The notes below the pieces were generated by a model. That model ran no database searches, was not told the DNA's origin, and was given only the letters and a program-made list of their open reading frames with translations. Positions 9,011 to 18,080 of a DNA stretch of 64,000 bases are shown here, piece by piece (position 1 is the first letter of the stretch; each line of letters starts with the position of its first letter). Made by a program: the position numbers and the translations under genes. Location of the stretch: contig NZ_JBFAPK010000021.1 in the NCBI RefSeq assembly GCF_040676675.1, positions 1-64,000 of the forward strand, in the 5' to 3' direction. The DNA comes from JBFAPK01 sp040676675. GTDB lineage: Bacteria; Actinomycetota; Actinomycetes; Mycobacteriales; Micromonosporaceae.

Positions 9011-10693
9011 GTGGGAATCGTGCTCCGGCTCGGCGCCGCCCGGCCCGGAGCGGCGGCCGGCGTCCTGCTGGCGCTGACCGCCGGGCCGGCCGCGGCCGAG
9101 GCGGCGCTGCTGCTCTGGGCCGGCAACCGGGCCGCGCTGGCGCTCGCGCCGCAGGCCGGCGCGCCCGTGCCGGTCGGGGTCTTCCACGACCTGCGGTGGG
9201 TGCTGGTGTACCACGACTCCTGGACGACCTTCGCGCTCGCGCTGCTCGGCGCGGTCGCGCTGCGTACCGTGCTCGGCACCGCCACCGTGCTGGCGGCCTG
9301 GCCGCCGGAGACCCCGCGCCCCTGCCCGCGGCGACTCGCCGGCACCACGCTCATCGCCACCGCCGTGAGCCTGGCCGCGCTCGCGCCGTGGGCGGCGGTC
9401 ACGGTCGCCGCCGGCGTCACCGCGCTGTCCTGGTTCTCCGTGGGTGCCACCATCGCCGTCCTCGCGCTCGCCCTGGCCCTGGCCCGCGCCCCGGTGACCG
9501 GTACCTGGTGGCGCGGGCTGCCGCCGCCAGCGGCCCTGGCCTGGACCGTCGCCGCGTTCGTGGTGGCCACCCTGGGCGCGCTCGCCGTGGGGCTGAGCCC
9601 CGGCTGGGCGGCCGTGCCGCTGGCCGCCGTCGCGGGCGCGGCCAACGCGCCGATCTGGCGCGGCCTGGTACGGGCGGTCGCCCGCACCCGCCCGCGGGCG
9701 CCCCGGCTGCCCCTGGTACCGGCCGTCGTGCTGCTCCTGCTGCTCGCGCTCGCCGGCAGCGGCGCGCTCGCCCGCTCCGGCTCCCGCAACGCCGCCCGGC
9801 CGCCCCCGGCGCTGGTGCTGCGCGACGGCGCGCCCGCCCCGGGACAGGCGCTCGTCTACGTCGGCGGGTACGACTCGACGTACGACGGCGGGATCGGGTA
9901 CGCGCCCGACCCGGCCGCCCGGCCGGTGCTGCCGGTGACGCGCTTCTCGTACGCGGGGATCGACGAGCGGGGGCGGCCGCTGCCGTACGGGCCGGCCAGC
10001 ACGCACCAGTCGCTGGAGCGCAGCGCCGATCTGCTGGCCCGGCAGGTGGCCGACGTGCGCCGCCGCACCGGGCGCCCGGTCGCGGTGCTCGGGCACAGCG
10101 AGGGAACCCTCGTCGTCCGCGCCTACCTGGAGCGCCGGCCGACGCCGGAGGTGCAGGGCGCGATCCTGCTCAGCCCGCTGCCGCAGCCCGGCCGGGTCCA
10201 CTACCCGCCGCCCCACGCGAACGGCGGGTGGGGGCTGGCCACCGGCTGGCTGCTCCGCGGCATCTTCAGCGTGATCCAGAGCAACGGCGGTACCGGCATC
10301 AGCAGCGACCAGCCGTTCGTCCGCTCGCTGCTCGACGGCGGCGACCGGTACCGCGACCGGGTCCTCTGCCCGGTGCCCGGGATACGGATGATCGCGTTCC
10401 TGCCCGTGCTGGACGCCATCGCCGACCCGCCGGGACCCGAGCCGGGCATCCCCGTCGTGGTGGTACCGGAGCGGCACGCCATGGACTACGGGCGGGCCTC
10501 GGTCCAGCGGCGGATCGTCGCGTTCCTGAACGGCGCGCCGCCGCCGGCGCCCCGGACCGGCTCGTACCGGGCGGTGCGGGCCGCCGCGGCGGCCTGGCAG
10601 GCGCCGAGCCTCGCGCCGGGGCTCAACCCGGCCTGGCGCGATCCGCCCGCGCCCGCGGACCCCGGCCGCTGCCCGGCCCGCCCCGGCCCGTGA
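9011..10693 (+). CDS. membrane-anchored alpha/beta hydrolase
   Basis: A 560-aa protein. The first ~280 residues hold several transmembrane helices (LLALTAGPAAAEAALLLWAG, and segments near residues 70-90, 110-150, 175-220 and 235-260). The rest is an extracytoplasmic alpha/beta hydrolase with the nucleophile elbow GHSEGT near residue 365. A late VVVPERHAMDY may hold the catalytic His. The GTG at 9011 follows AAGGGA. It is upstream of a glycosyltransferase-acyltransferase fusion on the same strand, so a lipase or esterase role on cell-envelope lipids is reasonable; the substrate is inference. Confidence 0.8.
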   Translation: MGIVLRLGAARPGAAAGVLLALTAGPAAAEAALLLWAGNRAALALAPQAGAPVPVGVFHDLRWVLVYHDSWTTFALALLGAVALRTVLGTATVLAAWPPETPRPCPRRLAGTTLIATAVSLAALAPWAAVTVAAGVTALSWFSVGATIAVLALALALARAPVTGTWWRGLPPPAALAWTVAAFVVATLGALAVGLSPGWAAVPLAAVAGAANAPIWRGLVRAVARTRPRAPRLPLVPAVVLLLLLALAGSGALARSGSRNAARPPPALVLRDGAPAPGQALVYVGGYDSTYDGGIGYAPDPAARPVLPVTRFSYAGIDERGRPLPYGPASTHQSLERSADLLARQVADVRRRTGRPVAVLGHSEGTLVVRAYLERRPTPEVQGAILLSPLPQPGRVHYPPPHANGGWGLATGWLLRGIFSVIQSNGGTGISSDQPFVRSLLDGGDRYRDRVLCPVPGIRMIAFLPVLDAIADPPGPEPGIPVVVVPERHAMDYGRASVQRRIVAFLNGAPPPAPRTGSYRAVRAAAAAWQAPSLAPGLNPAWRDPPAPADPGRCPARPGP

Positions 10694-10918
10694 CCCGCCG
10701 AGCGGATCGCCGCCGCCCCCGCGCCGGCCGGTCGGCTGCTCCGCCAATCTGGACCGCGGAGCCTGGCCGGCATGACACTCTGGGCGTATGCGGCGCAGCC
10801 GGTGCCCCGGCCGACGCGGGAACCGGCCGGTTCCGGGGCCCGGGCCCAAGGCTGCCGCCGCTGCCCATGGCCGCCCGAACGGGTAACGAGCGGGCTGGCG
10901 TCCCCGCGAGGAGCTGGC
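10694..10918. other. intergenic region before the GT-WS/DGAT gene
   Basis: This holds 225 bp with no supported gene. The sequence GGCATGACACT occurs twice, around the ATG-like triplets at 10772 and 10919. Only the second has a Shine-Dalgarno (GAGGAG at 10908-10913). Confidence 0.5.
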
Positions 10919-13489
10919 ATGACACTGCCTCCCACGGCCAGCCGGCCGCCGCCCGGACGCGCGCGCCCCGCGGCGAGCGCTCCGGCGCCGGCACCGGGGG
11001 TCGCGCGGCGGGTGCTGGTGGTCTCGGCGGACATCGGCGGCGGGCACCACGCCACCGGCCGGGCGCTGCAGGAGCGGGTGCAGGAGCTCTGGCCGGGCAG
11101 CCAGGTGCGTTGGCTGGACACGCTACGGGTCATGGGACCCGGGGTGGGGCCGGTCTTCCGTCGGATCTACATCACCAACGTCGAGGTGACGCCCTGGCTC
11201 TACGAGTTCTTCTACGGCACGCTCTGGCGCCACCCCGGCTTCGCCCGCGCGGCGAAGGCGTTCACCGGCGCCTGGGCGGGTCGCCGGCTCGCGCCCCGGA
11301 TCGAGGCGTTCGACCCGGACCTGATCCTCTCCACGTACCCGCTGGGCAGCGCGGGACTGGCCTGGCTGCGCCGGCGGCGCGGGCTGGGCGTACCGGTCGG
11401 CGCCTGGGTCTCGGACTTCGCCCCGCACCCCTTCTGGGTGTATCCGCAGCTCGACCTGAACCTGGTGGTGCACCCACGGGCCGTGCCGGTGGCCGACGCC
11501 GCCGCGCCGGGCGCGCCGATCGCGGTCTGCACGCCGCCGGTGGTGCGGGCCTTCCACCCCGGGGACCGGGCCGAGGCCCGCAAGCGGTTCGGGCTGGACG
11601 AGTCCCGGTACGTGGTCGTGGTCGCCTGCGGCACCTTCGGTTTCGGCGCCGTCGAGGAGGCGGTCCGAGGGCTGGCCGGGCTGGGCGACCCGGTGCAGGT
11701 GGTGGTGGTCTGCGGGCACAACGAGCGGCTCGCCGGCCGTCTCGCCACGCTGGGCGTACCGCCGGAGCGGGTGTCCGTCCTCGGCTGGGTGGAGGAGATG
11801 GCCGAGCTGTACCGGGCCGCCGACCTGGTAATCACCAACGCGGGTGGGGCGACCGCGCTGGAGGCGTGGGCGACCGGTACGCCGATGCTGATGTACCGGC
11901 CGATCGCGGCCCACGGCGCCGCCAACGCCGCCCTGATGACCGCCGTCGGCCTCACCCGCACCTACCAGAACCTGCCCGACCTGGTACGCGCCGTCGGCCT
12001 GGCCCGGGCGGCGGCACCGGCCGGGCCGGGTCCGGCGCCCGACAACGGGTACCTCGCCGAGTTGGGCCTGCCCGCGCTGGCCGGCGGCGCCACCCCGAGC
12101 GAGCCGGCGGCCCCGGCGGCCGTGCGGGGCAACGGCCACGGCAACGGCCGGGCGGGCGCCCAGCCGGGACGGCGCGCGCCGAGCTGGCCGCTGCGCGCCC
12201 CGGACGCGTTCTTCCTGCACGTGCAGTCGGCCACGGTGACCCAACAGATCGGTGCCGTGCTGGATCTCGACCCGCGGCCGGACGGGCGCCCGGTCGAGCG
12301 CCGGGACGTGCTGGAGCTGCTGGCGCAGCGGCTGCCGACGGTCACCACGCTGCGGCGGCGCCTGGCGGACCGGGGCCCGTTGCGCCGGCCCGGCTGGGTG
12401 GTGGTCGCGCAGGTCGACCCGGCGGCCCACGTGGAGGAACATCCGCTGCCCGCCGGGGCCGGCGAGGCCGAGGCCGGCGCGGCCGTCAGCGAGTTCTGGT
12501 CGCGCCCGCTGCCGATGCACCGCCCGCTGTGGCGGATGCTGCTGGTCACCGGCCTGCCCGGGGGCCGCGGCCGGCTTGCCATCAAGCTGCACCACAGCCT
12601 CGGGGACGGGCTCTCCGTCATCGGTACGCTCCAGCGCCTGCTGGATCCGGCGCCCCGGGAGCGGGGCGGCCCGGCGGCGCGCCCGGCCGCCCGGCAGCCG
12701 GAGACCGGACCCCGGGCGGGCATCCTGGCCTCGGCCCGGGAGGGGGTACGCCGGGGGCTGGCCGCCGCCCGTGGCCTGGTACGCCTCGCGGTGGCGGGCC
12801 CGGCGCCGCAGGCCGCCTTCAACCGGCCGCTGACCACGTCCCGCCGTACGCTGGTCAGCGCGACCCTGCCCACGACGGCGGTGCGCGGCGCGGCCCGCGA
12901 CTGCCAGGCGCACACGAGCGAGCTGATGTGCGCGGTGACCGCGGAGGCGATCCGCCGCACCTACCGGGACGTACCGATGCCGCCGCGACTGCGGGCGATG
13001 TTCGCGGTCTCGCTCGACCCGCGCGGCGGGCCGCGCACCCACGGCAACTGGACCGGGGCGGTGGCGCTGGACCTGCCGCTGGAGCCGATGGCGCCGGCCG
13101 AGCGGGTCGCCCGGGTACGCGACAGCCTGCGGGAGAGCCTGACCAGCGGCGAACCGCTCGCCGCCGCCCTGGTCATGCGGGCCATGGGTACGCTGCCCGC
13201 ACCGGTGCACGGCCTGCTGGCGCGGCGCGCCTACAACAGCCGCTTCGTCAACGTGATCGTGTCGTACATGAGCGGGGTGGCGCACCCGCAGCTGATGGCG
13301 GGCGCGCCGGTGCGGGCCGTCACGCCGGTGGTGGCGCTGGCCGACAAGGTGCCGATCGGTGTCGCGGTGATGCGCTGGGGCGAGACCATCAGCGTGGGCG
13401 TCCTGCTCGACGACTCGCTGGCCTGGAGCGCCGAGACGTTCGTGTCCGAGTTGCGGGCCGCCTTCGCCGAGCTGACGGTGGCAGACTGA
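10919..13489 (+). CDS. MGDG-synthase-like glycosyltransferase fused to WS/DGAT acyltransferase
   Basis: An 856-aa two-enzyme fusion. Residues about 28-360 form a GT28/MGDG-synthase-type GT-B domain, with SADIGGGHHATGRAL at the start, YITNVEV and YEFFYG in the acceptor region, and a donor site with VLGWVEEM and ITNAGGATALEAW. A 60-residue Gly/Ala/Pro-rich linker follows. Residues about 430-856 are a wax-ester synthase/diacylglycerol acyltransferase domain with the catalytic motif HHSLGDG near residue 558 and HGNWTGAVALDLPL, comparable to the family's second conserved region. The first half should glycosylate a lipid and the second should acylate an alcohol from acyl-CoA. The combined product might be an acylated glycolipid, which is inference. 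The start at 10919 has GAGGAG five bases upstream. Confidence 0.9.
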   Translation: MTLPPTASRPPPGRARPAASAPAPAPGVARRVLVVSADIGGGHHATGRALQERVQELWPGSQVRWLDTLRVMGPGVGPVFRRIYITNVEVTPWLYEFFYGTLWRHPGFARAAKAFTGAWAGRRLAPRIEAFDPDLILSTYPLGSAGLAWLRRRRGLGVPVGAWVSDFAPHPFWVYPQLDLNLVVHPRAVPVADAAAPGAPIAVCTPPVVRAFHPGDRAEARKRFGLDESRYVVVVACGTFGFGAVEEAVRGLAGLGDPVQVVVVCGHNERLAGRLATLGVPPERVSVLGWVEEMAELYRAADLVITNAGGATALEAWATGTPMLMYRPIAAHGAANAALMTAVGLTRTYQNLPDLVRAVGLARAAAPAGPGPAPDNGYLAELGLPALAGGATPSEPAAPAAVRGNGHGNGRAGAQPGRRAPSWPLRAPDAFFLHVQSATVTQQIGAVLDLDPRPDGRPVERRDVLELLAQRLPTVTTLRRRLADRGPLRRPGWVVVAQVDPAAHVEEHPLPAGAGEAEAGAAVSEFWSRPLPMHRPLWRMLLVTGLPGGRGRLAIKLHHSLGDGLSVIGTLQRLLDPAPRERGGPAARPAARQPETGPRAGILASAREGVRRGLAAARGLVRLAVAGPAPQAAFNRPLTTSRRTLVSATLPTTAVRGAARDCQAHTSELMCAVTAEAIRRTYRDVPMPPRLRAMFAVSLDPRGGPRTHGNWTGAVALDLPLEPMAPAERVARVRDSLRESLTSGEPLAAALVMRAMGTLPAPVHGLLARRAYNSRFVNVIVSYMSGVAHPQLMAGAPVRAVTPVVALADKVPIGVAVMRWGETISVGVLLDDSLAWSAETFVSELRAAFAELTVAD

Positions 13490-13494
13490 CCGGC

Positions 13495-13887
13495 ATGGAA
13501 CGGGAGCGGGTGTCGGCCTGGGTCGCGGCGTACGAGCACGCGTGGCGCGCGCCCGGCACCGACGCGCTCGCGACGATCTTCACTCCGGACGCCAGCTACC
13601 GGCAGGCGCCGTACCGGCCGCCGGTGGTCGGGTTGGACGCGATCGCCCGGATGTGGGAGCAGCAGCGCGAGGGCCCGGACGAGGTGTTCCGGATGCGCGG
13701 CGACATCGTCGCGGTCGAGGGCGACACCGCGGTGGTACGCGTCGAGGTCCACTACGGCGACCCGGTCACCGAGGAGTACCGCGACCTGTGGATCGTCCGC
13801 TTCGCCGACGACGGGCGCTGCCGCGCGTTCGAGGAGTGGCCGTTCACGCCGGAGCGGTCCGCGGAGGTCGCCCCCGACGGGGCGTGA
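13495..13887 (+). CDS. SnoaL-like / NTF2-fold protein
   Basis: A 130-aa cone-fold protein (WVAAYEHAWRAPGTDALATIF, YRDLWIVRFADDGRC) of the SnoaL-like/NTF2 superfamily, which includes small cyclases, isomerases and scaffold proteins. It starts 6 bp after the stop of the GT-WS/DGAT fusion and is probably in the same transcript. No catalytic residue pattern allows a specific reaction to be named. Confidence 0.85.
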   Translation: MERERVSAWVAAYEHAWRAPGTDALATIFTPDASYRQAPYRPPVVGLDAIARMWEQQREGPDEVFRMRGDIVAVEGDTAVVRVEVHYGDPVTEEYRDLWIVRFADDGRCRAFEEWPFTPERSAEVAPDGA

Positions 13888-14277
13888 CCCGGACCCAACT
13901 CCGGCCGCCGCACGGCATGACGCAGCTTCCGGAGATGTTCCGGAACACACTCCATCGCGCCTACCGTCCCGCGCTCACCGGTCCCGCCCGTCGGCCGTGC
14001 CGAGGAGTCCCCACGCGGTGAATGCCGGCGCTGGCGCACCCCGCGAACACCACCCCAACCGCAACAATAGTCGAACGTCGATGCCTCTTGCCCTCTGAAA
14101 ACATCCGGACCATACTACGAAAAGTTTCGATCTGATTTCCGGCAACGGCGTCGCCGGTGCCGTACCCCAACACGCTCGACCGACCGCCGGCCGCGATCTC
14201 CCTGGCCGCGGCCGGCCGACCAGGGCTGCCCGCCGCTCGGCGGTCGCCCGCGCAGCCACCCCGAAGGAGGGTCCACG
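13888..14277. other. AT-enriched promoter region of the CE4 deacetylase
   Basis: There is no gene in this 390-bp gap. The part from 14050 to 14145 is clearly less GC-rich than the rest of the window and includes a CGAAA/TTTCG inverted repeat (see the separate entry). It probably carries the promoter and operator of the downstream secreted deacetylase. Confidence 0.5.
14118..14129. promoter_or_regulatory. candidate carbohydrate-repressor operator (CGAAA-N2-TTTCG)
   Basis: The sequence CGAAAAGTTTCG has perfect 5-bp inverted arms and lies about 150 bp before the CE4 start. Similar CGAAA/TTTCG palindromes precede xylan- and cellulose-degradation genes in streptomycetes and are bound by LacI- or ROK-type repressors. 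Assignment here is by resemblance only. Confidence 0.35.
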
Positions 14278-15327
14278 ATGCATCCCCCGTCCCGGCGCGC
14301 CAGGCGTACCGGCGCCGCCCTGGCCGCCTGCGCCGCCATCACCATGGGCGCCGCGGCCACGCTCGCGGCGACGGCCGCTCCCTCGTCCGCCGCCGCCGAC
14401 TGCAGCGCCGGCTACGTGGCGCTGACCTACGACGACGGCCCGAACACCGGCACGACGAACAGCCTGCTCAACGCGCTGCGCTCGGCCGGCGTACGGGCGA
14501 CCTTCTTCAACATCGGCCAGCGGGCCCAGCAGAACCCCAGCCTGGTACGCGCGCAGCAGTCGGCCGGGATGTGGATCGGCAACCACAGCTGGACCCACCC
14601 GCACCTGACCCAGCTCAGCCAGGCGCAGATGAGTTCCGAACTCAGCCAGACCCAGCAGGCGATCCAGCAGATCACCGGCACCGCGCCGAGGCTGTTCCGA
14701 CCCCCGTACGGGGAGACCAACGCGACGCTGCGGGCGGTCGAGTCCCAGCTCGGGCTCACCGAGGTGATCTGGTCGGTGGACTCGCAGGACTGGAACGGGG
14801 CGAGCACGAGCCAGATCGTGCAGGCCGCGTCCACCCTCCAACCCGGCGGCGTCATCCTCATGCACGACGGCTACCAGACCACCATCAACGCGATCCCGCA
14901 GATCGTGGCGAACCTGGCCAGCCGCAACCTCTGCGCCGGCATGATCTCGCCGACGACCGGCCGGGCCGTCGCACCCGACGGCACCACCCCGCCGACCGGT
15001 CCCCCGACGAACCCGCCGGGCGCCGGCCTCTGCACGGCGACCTACCGCGAGACCCAGCGCTGGGGCGACCGCTTCAACGGCGAGGTACGCATCACCGCCG
15101 GCAGCGCCGCGATCAGCAGCTGGACCTCGGTCGTCACGCTGCGCTCGCCGCAGCGCGTTTCCACCACCTGGAACGGCACGCCGAGCTGGGACAGCAGCGG
15201 CACGGTCATGACGATGCGGCCGAACGGCAACGGCAACCTCGCGGCCGGCGCCTCGACCACCTTCGGCTTCACGGTCATGGCCAACGGCAACTGGACCGCG
15301 CCGAGCGTCTCCTGCAGAACTCCCTGA
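14278..15327 (+). CDS. secreted polysaccharide deacetylase (CE4) with CBM2
   Basis: A 349-aa exported enzyme. Residues 1-40 are a signal peptide (RRARR, Ala-rich hydrophobic core, AAA cut region). The NodB/CE4 domain follows, with LTYDDGPN (catalytic Asp and metal Asp), HSWTHPHL (metal His pair), RPPYGETN and ILMHDGYQ. A Pro/Thr linker (PPTGPPTNPP) leads to a C-terminal CBM2-like module of ~90 residues with conserved Trp residues and two Cys. It should remove acetyl groups from chitin oligomers, xylan or peptidoglycan; a CBM2 favours crystalline cellulose or chitin. AAGGAGG lies seven bases before the ATG. Confidence 0.93.
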   Translation: MHPPSRRARRTGAALAACAAITMGAAATLAATAAPSSAAADCSAGYVALTYDDGPNTGTTNSLLNALRSAGVRATFFNIGQRAQQNPSLVRAQQSAGMWIGNHSWTHPHLTQLSQAQMSSELSQTQQAIQQITGTAPRLFRPPYGETNATLRAVESQLGLTEVIWSVDSQDWNGASTSQIVQAASTLQPGGVILMHDGYQTTINAIPQIVANLASRNLCAGMISPTTGRAVAPDGTTPPTGPPTNPPGAGLCTATYRETQRWGDRFNGEVRITAGSAAISSWTSVVTLRSPQRVSTTWNGTPSWDSSGTVMTMRPNGNGNLAAGASTTFGFTVMANGNWTAPSVSCRTP

Positions 15328-15344
15328 CCGGACCGTGGAACTCT

Positions 15345-15430
15345 CCGCTCCGGTCCGGACCGGACCGGGGCGGACCGGAGCGGGGCGGACCGGAGCGGGG
15401 CGGACCGGAGCGGGGCGGACCGGAGCGGGC
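15345..15430. terminator. tandem-repeat terminator between convergent genes
   Basis: The block 15371-15430 is a 15-bp tandem repeat (CGGACCGGAGCGGGG) present in three exact copies and a partial fourth. CCGCTCCGGTCCG at 15345-15357 is the reverse complement of the repeat core, so the left arm can pair with any copy. The position between the plus-strand CE4 gene and the minus-strand gene ending at 15473 fits a shared terminator. Confidence 0.6.
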
Positions 15431-15472
15431 GGGTGTCGGCGGGGGCGCGTCACCCGCCCGCTCGCCCGCCGG

Positions 15473-16018
15473 TCAGGGGTGGGTGTCGAGACGTTCCGTC
15501 GATCCGGCGTCGAGGGCCCGGGTCACGTTGCGGATGCCCGCGCGCACCAGGTCGCCGTACGGGTCCTCGGGAAGATCCCGGGCGAGGTCACGCGCGACGG
15601 CGAGGTGGTCGCGGGCCGTACCGGCGTGGCCCAGTCGCCGGTGGACGTCGGCCAGGTTGAGGTGCAGCGAAGGCAGGAAACCCTGGACCCGCAGCGAGGA
15701 GTGGTACCGCTGAGCGCGTTCGTCGGTGAGGTCGGCGACGGCGGCCAGCGCGCGCTCGTCCCAGACCAGTTCCTCCTCGGCGGTCTCCTGGAGGTCGGCG
15801 AGGTAGTGCGCGAGGGTGCAGCGGTGGAAGGGGTCGCCGTCGGCGCCGATCCGGTCCCAGAGGGCGGTGAGGGTGTCGCGGGCCTCGATCCTTCGCCCGG
15901 ACTGGCCGAGCCGCACCGCCGCGACGACCCGTTCCATGACCTCGTCCGGCGCCGTCCGGGCGGGCGCGGCGTCGGCAGGCGCGGCGTCGGCAGGGGCGGT
16001 CTCGGTGGGCTGGCTCAT
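15473..16018 (-). CDS. TPR-like helical-repeat protein
   Basis: A 181-aa alpha-helical protein. After an Ala/Pro/Asp-rich N-terminus built from a short repeat (ADAAP), it shows tetratricopeptide-like helix pairs: RIEARDTLTALWDRIG, HRCTLAHYLADLQE, LHLNLADVHRRLGH and ARDHLAVARDLARDL. It is cytoplasmic by composition and probably binds proteins. The ATG at 16018 follows AGGAGAG. It is divergent from the sialidase gene by about 140 bp. No specific role can be assigned. Confidence 0.75.
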   Translation of the reverse strand: MSQPTETAPADAAPADAAPARTAPDEVMERVVAAVRLGQSGRRIEARDTLTALWDRIGADGDPFHRCTLAHYLADLQETAEEELVWDERALAAVADLTDERAQRYHSSLRVQGFLPSLHLNLADVHRRLGHAGTARDHLAVARDLARDLPEDPYGDLVRAGIRNVTRALDAGSTERLDTHP

Positions 16019-16132
16019 GGTCTCTCCTCGATGCTCGTCGGATGGGGCACCCGGGACGGGCACGGCCGCCATCCTGGGCCCTCGACCAACTCGAAGGTCA
16101 AGCGCGGACCGGCCGGGCACGCCCGCTCGACA

Positions 16133-16152
16133 TCCCACGTGGGACGTATGCT
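16133..16152 (+). promoter_or_regulatory. palindromic operator and -10 of the sialidase gene
   Basis: A perfect 12-bp palindrome, TCCCACGTGGGA (16133-16144), is followed two bases later by a -10-like TATGCT (16147-16152) five bases before the ATG at 16158. The layout suggests a leaderless promoter with an overlapping repressor site. Confidence 0.45.
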
Positions 16153-16157
16153 CAGGC

Positions 16158-18047
16158 ATGTCCAAGAGAACCCTTGTCCGGGTGGCGCTCGCCGCCCTCA
16201 CGGCCGCGCTGCTCGGCCCACCGCTGACCGCGCCGCCGCCCGCGTCGGCCGGTACCGCGGAACCCCCCGCCGGCCAGCAGATCTTCCACAAGGGAGACGG
16301 CGGCTACGCCTGCTTCCGGATCCCCTCCGTCGTCCGCGCCAACTACCCGGACGCCGACGGGGTGCTCCGCGACGAGCTGGTCGCCTTCGCCGAGGGCCGC
16401 CGGGACAGTTGCAGCGACCACGGGGACATCGACATCGTGTCGCGCCGCTCCGTCGACGACGGCAAGACCTGGGGCGCGGTGCAGATGGTGGTCCGGGGCT
16501 GGGGCATGGCCAAGAGCAACCCGACCCCGGTCGCGATTCCCGGCACCGCCACCATCGTGCTGCTCTCCGTACTGGAGTGCGGCTGGCCGTCGACCTGCGG
16601 TCGTACGCCCCGGGCGACCTACAGCCACGACGGCGGCCTGACCTGGCCGACCTCGCCGGCGCCGAACGACCTGCTCGACGACCTCGGCTTCGGCGACACC
16701 CCGCCGTTCTGGCTGGCGTTCGGCCCCGGTCACGCCGTCAAACTCTCCACCGGACGGCTGGTCGCGGGCGTCAACTTCGTCCCCGAGGACGGCGGGCCCT
16801 CGTACGGCGGCGTGGTCTACAGCGACAACGACGGGGCGGACTGGCGGATGGGCCCGGTACAGGAGGCGACTGGCACGCTCGACCCGCAGGAGATCAGCGT
16901 CGCCGAGCTGTCCGACGGCCGGGTCTACCTCTCGGCGCGCAACCACGCCAACGAGGACTCACCGACCGACGACAAGTGCGCCAACGCCGGGCACGACAAC
17001 CGGCTCTACGCGATCCTCGACCCGGGCGCCGGCAGCTTCCGCCGCCGGTTCCAGGTCGAGTCCGACCTGGTCACCCCACTGGCCTACAGCGGGGTGCTGC
17101 GCGCCGGCAACCAGTTGCTCTTCGCCGGGCCGTCGATCTGCGACCGCCGGCACGACCTGCGCGTACGCACCTCCTTCAACTCCGGATGCAGCTGGGAGAC
17201 GGACGCGAACCAGGGCACCCAGCTCTGGTCGGGTGACGCCGCGTACACGGACCTGGCGCCGCTGCGCTCGGGCAAGGTGCTGGTGCTGGCCGAGGCCGGA
17301 CCCGACATGGACGCGAACCGGACGATCAGCTGGTTCGTGCACACCCCGATCGCGGCGCCCGGCGACATCGGCACGCTCAAGGTCACGCCGGAGGAGTCCG
17401 GCTCCGGCAACGACGCCTGCCTGGAGGACGGCACCACGCTGACCGCCGGTCGGTCCGGCAACGCGGCCAGCCTGGGCAGCGGCTCGTACGTGAAGGTCCC
17501 GTACGCGGAGAACCTGGCCCCGCTCGGCAACGACTTCACCTGGACGGGCTGGTTCGCGTACGGGCCGTCGGCCACCACGCAGGCGCTGCTCTGGGCGTAC
17601 AACACCGGCGCGGGCAAACCCCAGGTGTGGCTCCGGCTGGAGCGCAACGCGAACGGCCTCCCGCTGATCCGGGGCCACGCGGAGACGACGACCTCGGCGG
17701 TCGACATGTTCGCCACCGACCCGCTCGGCGGTACCCTCGACGACCAGGTCTGGCACCACTTCGCCCTGGTACGCGCCGGCGGCACGCTCGCCCTGTACCT
17801 CGACGGCGGCCGCCTCGCCCAGGCGACCGGGCTGACCGGCTCGGTGAGCGCCGACCCGGCGATCGCCGACGCGTTCCGGATCTACCTCGGCCGGCGCCTC
17901 GACGGCGTCTACCCGTTCACCGGCAAGCTCGACGACTACCGCTACTACAACCGGGCGCTGCCGCAGTCCGAGGTCGCCACCCTCTTCGGCGGTGGCGACG
18001 TCACCGGCGGGCTCCAGCTGCGGCTGCCCTTCGACCGCACCCGCTGA
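16158..18047 (+). CDS. secreted sialidase (GH33-like) with C-terminal LamG domain
   Basis: A 629-aa exported protein with a signal peptide (residues 1-31, ending ASAG). The beta-propeller carries the hallmark FRIPSVV (Arg of the sialidase Arg triad) and Asp-box repeats SVDDGKTWG, SHDGGLTWP and a divergent SDNDGADW. Residues about 430-615 form a LamG/concanavalin-like domain (WTGWFAYG, WHHFALVRAGGTLALYLDGG, KLDDYRYYNRAL). Sialidases release terminal sialic acids from glycoconjugates; the LamG part probably binds the glycan or positions the enzyme. Confidence 0.9.
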   Translation: MSKRTLVRVALAALTAALLGPPLTAPPPASAGTAEPPAGQQIFHKGDGGYACFRIPSVVRANYPDADGVLRDELVAFAEGRRDSCSDHGDIDIVSRRSVDDGKTWGAVQMVVRGWGMAKSNPTPVAIPGTATIVLLSVLECGWPSTCGRTPRATYSHDGGLTWPTSPAPNDLLDDLGFGDTPPFWLAFGPGHAVKLSTGRLVAGVNFVPEDGGPSYGGVVYSDNDGADWRMGPVQEATGTLDPQEISVAELSDGRVYLSARNHANEDSPTDDKCANAGHDNRLYAILDPGAGSFRRRFQVESDLVTPLAYSGVLRAGNQLLFAGPSICDRRHDLRVRTSFNSGCSWETDANQGTQLWSGDAAYTDLAPLRSGKVLVLAEAGPDMDANRTISWFVHTPIAAPGDIGTLKVTPEESGSGNDACLEDGTTLTAGRSGNAASLGSGSYVKVPYAENLAPLGNDFTWTGWFAYGPSATTQALLWAYNTGAGKPQVWLRLERNANGLPLIRGHAETTTSAVDMFATDPLGGTLDDQVWHHFALVRAGGTLALYLDGGRLAQATGLTGSVSADPAIADAFRIYLGRRLDGVYPFTGKLDDYRYYNRALPQSEVATLFGGGDVTGGLQLRLPFDRTR

Positions 18048-18080
18048 GCGACGCCCGTCCGGCGGCTCCGACGGGGAACG

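Noticed and set aside
10772..10918. Upstream ATG at 10772 as the start of the GT-WS/DGAT gene
   Set aside because: The added residues are low-complexity and no Shine-Dalgarno precedes it; ATG 10919 has GAGGAG at correct spacing.
9196..13887. A 1563-codon open frame on the plus strand
   Set aside because: It runs over the hydrolase and GT-WS/DGAT genes in a GC3-shadow register, with Arg/Gly/Pro-rich nonsense; only its last 130 codons (SnoaL-like) look like a protein.
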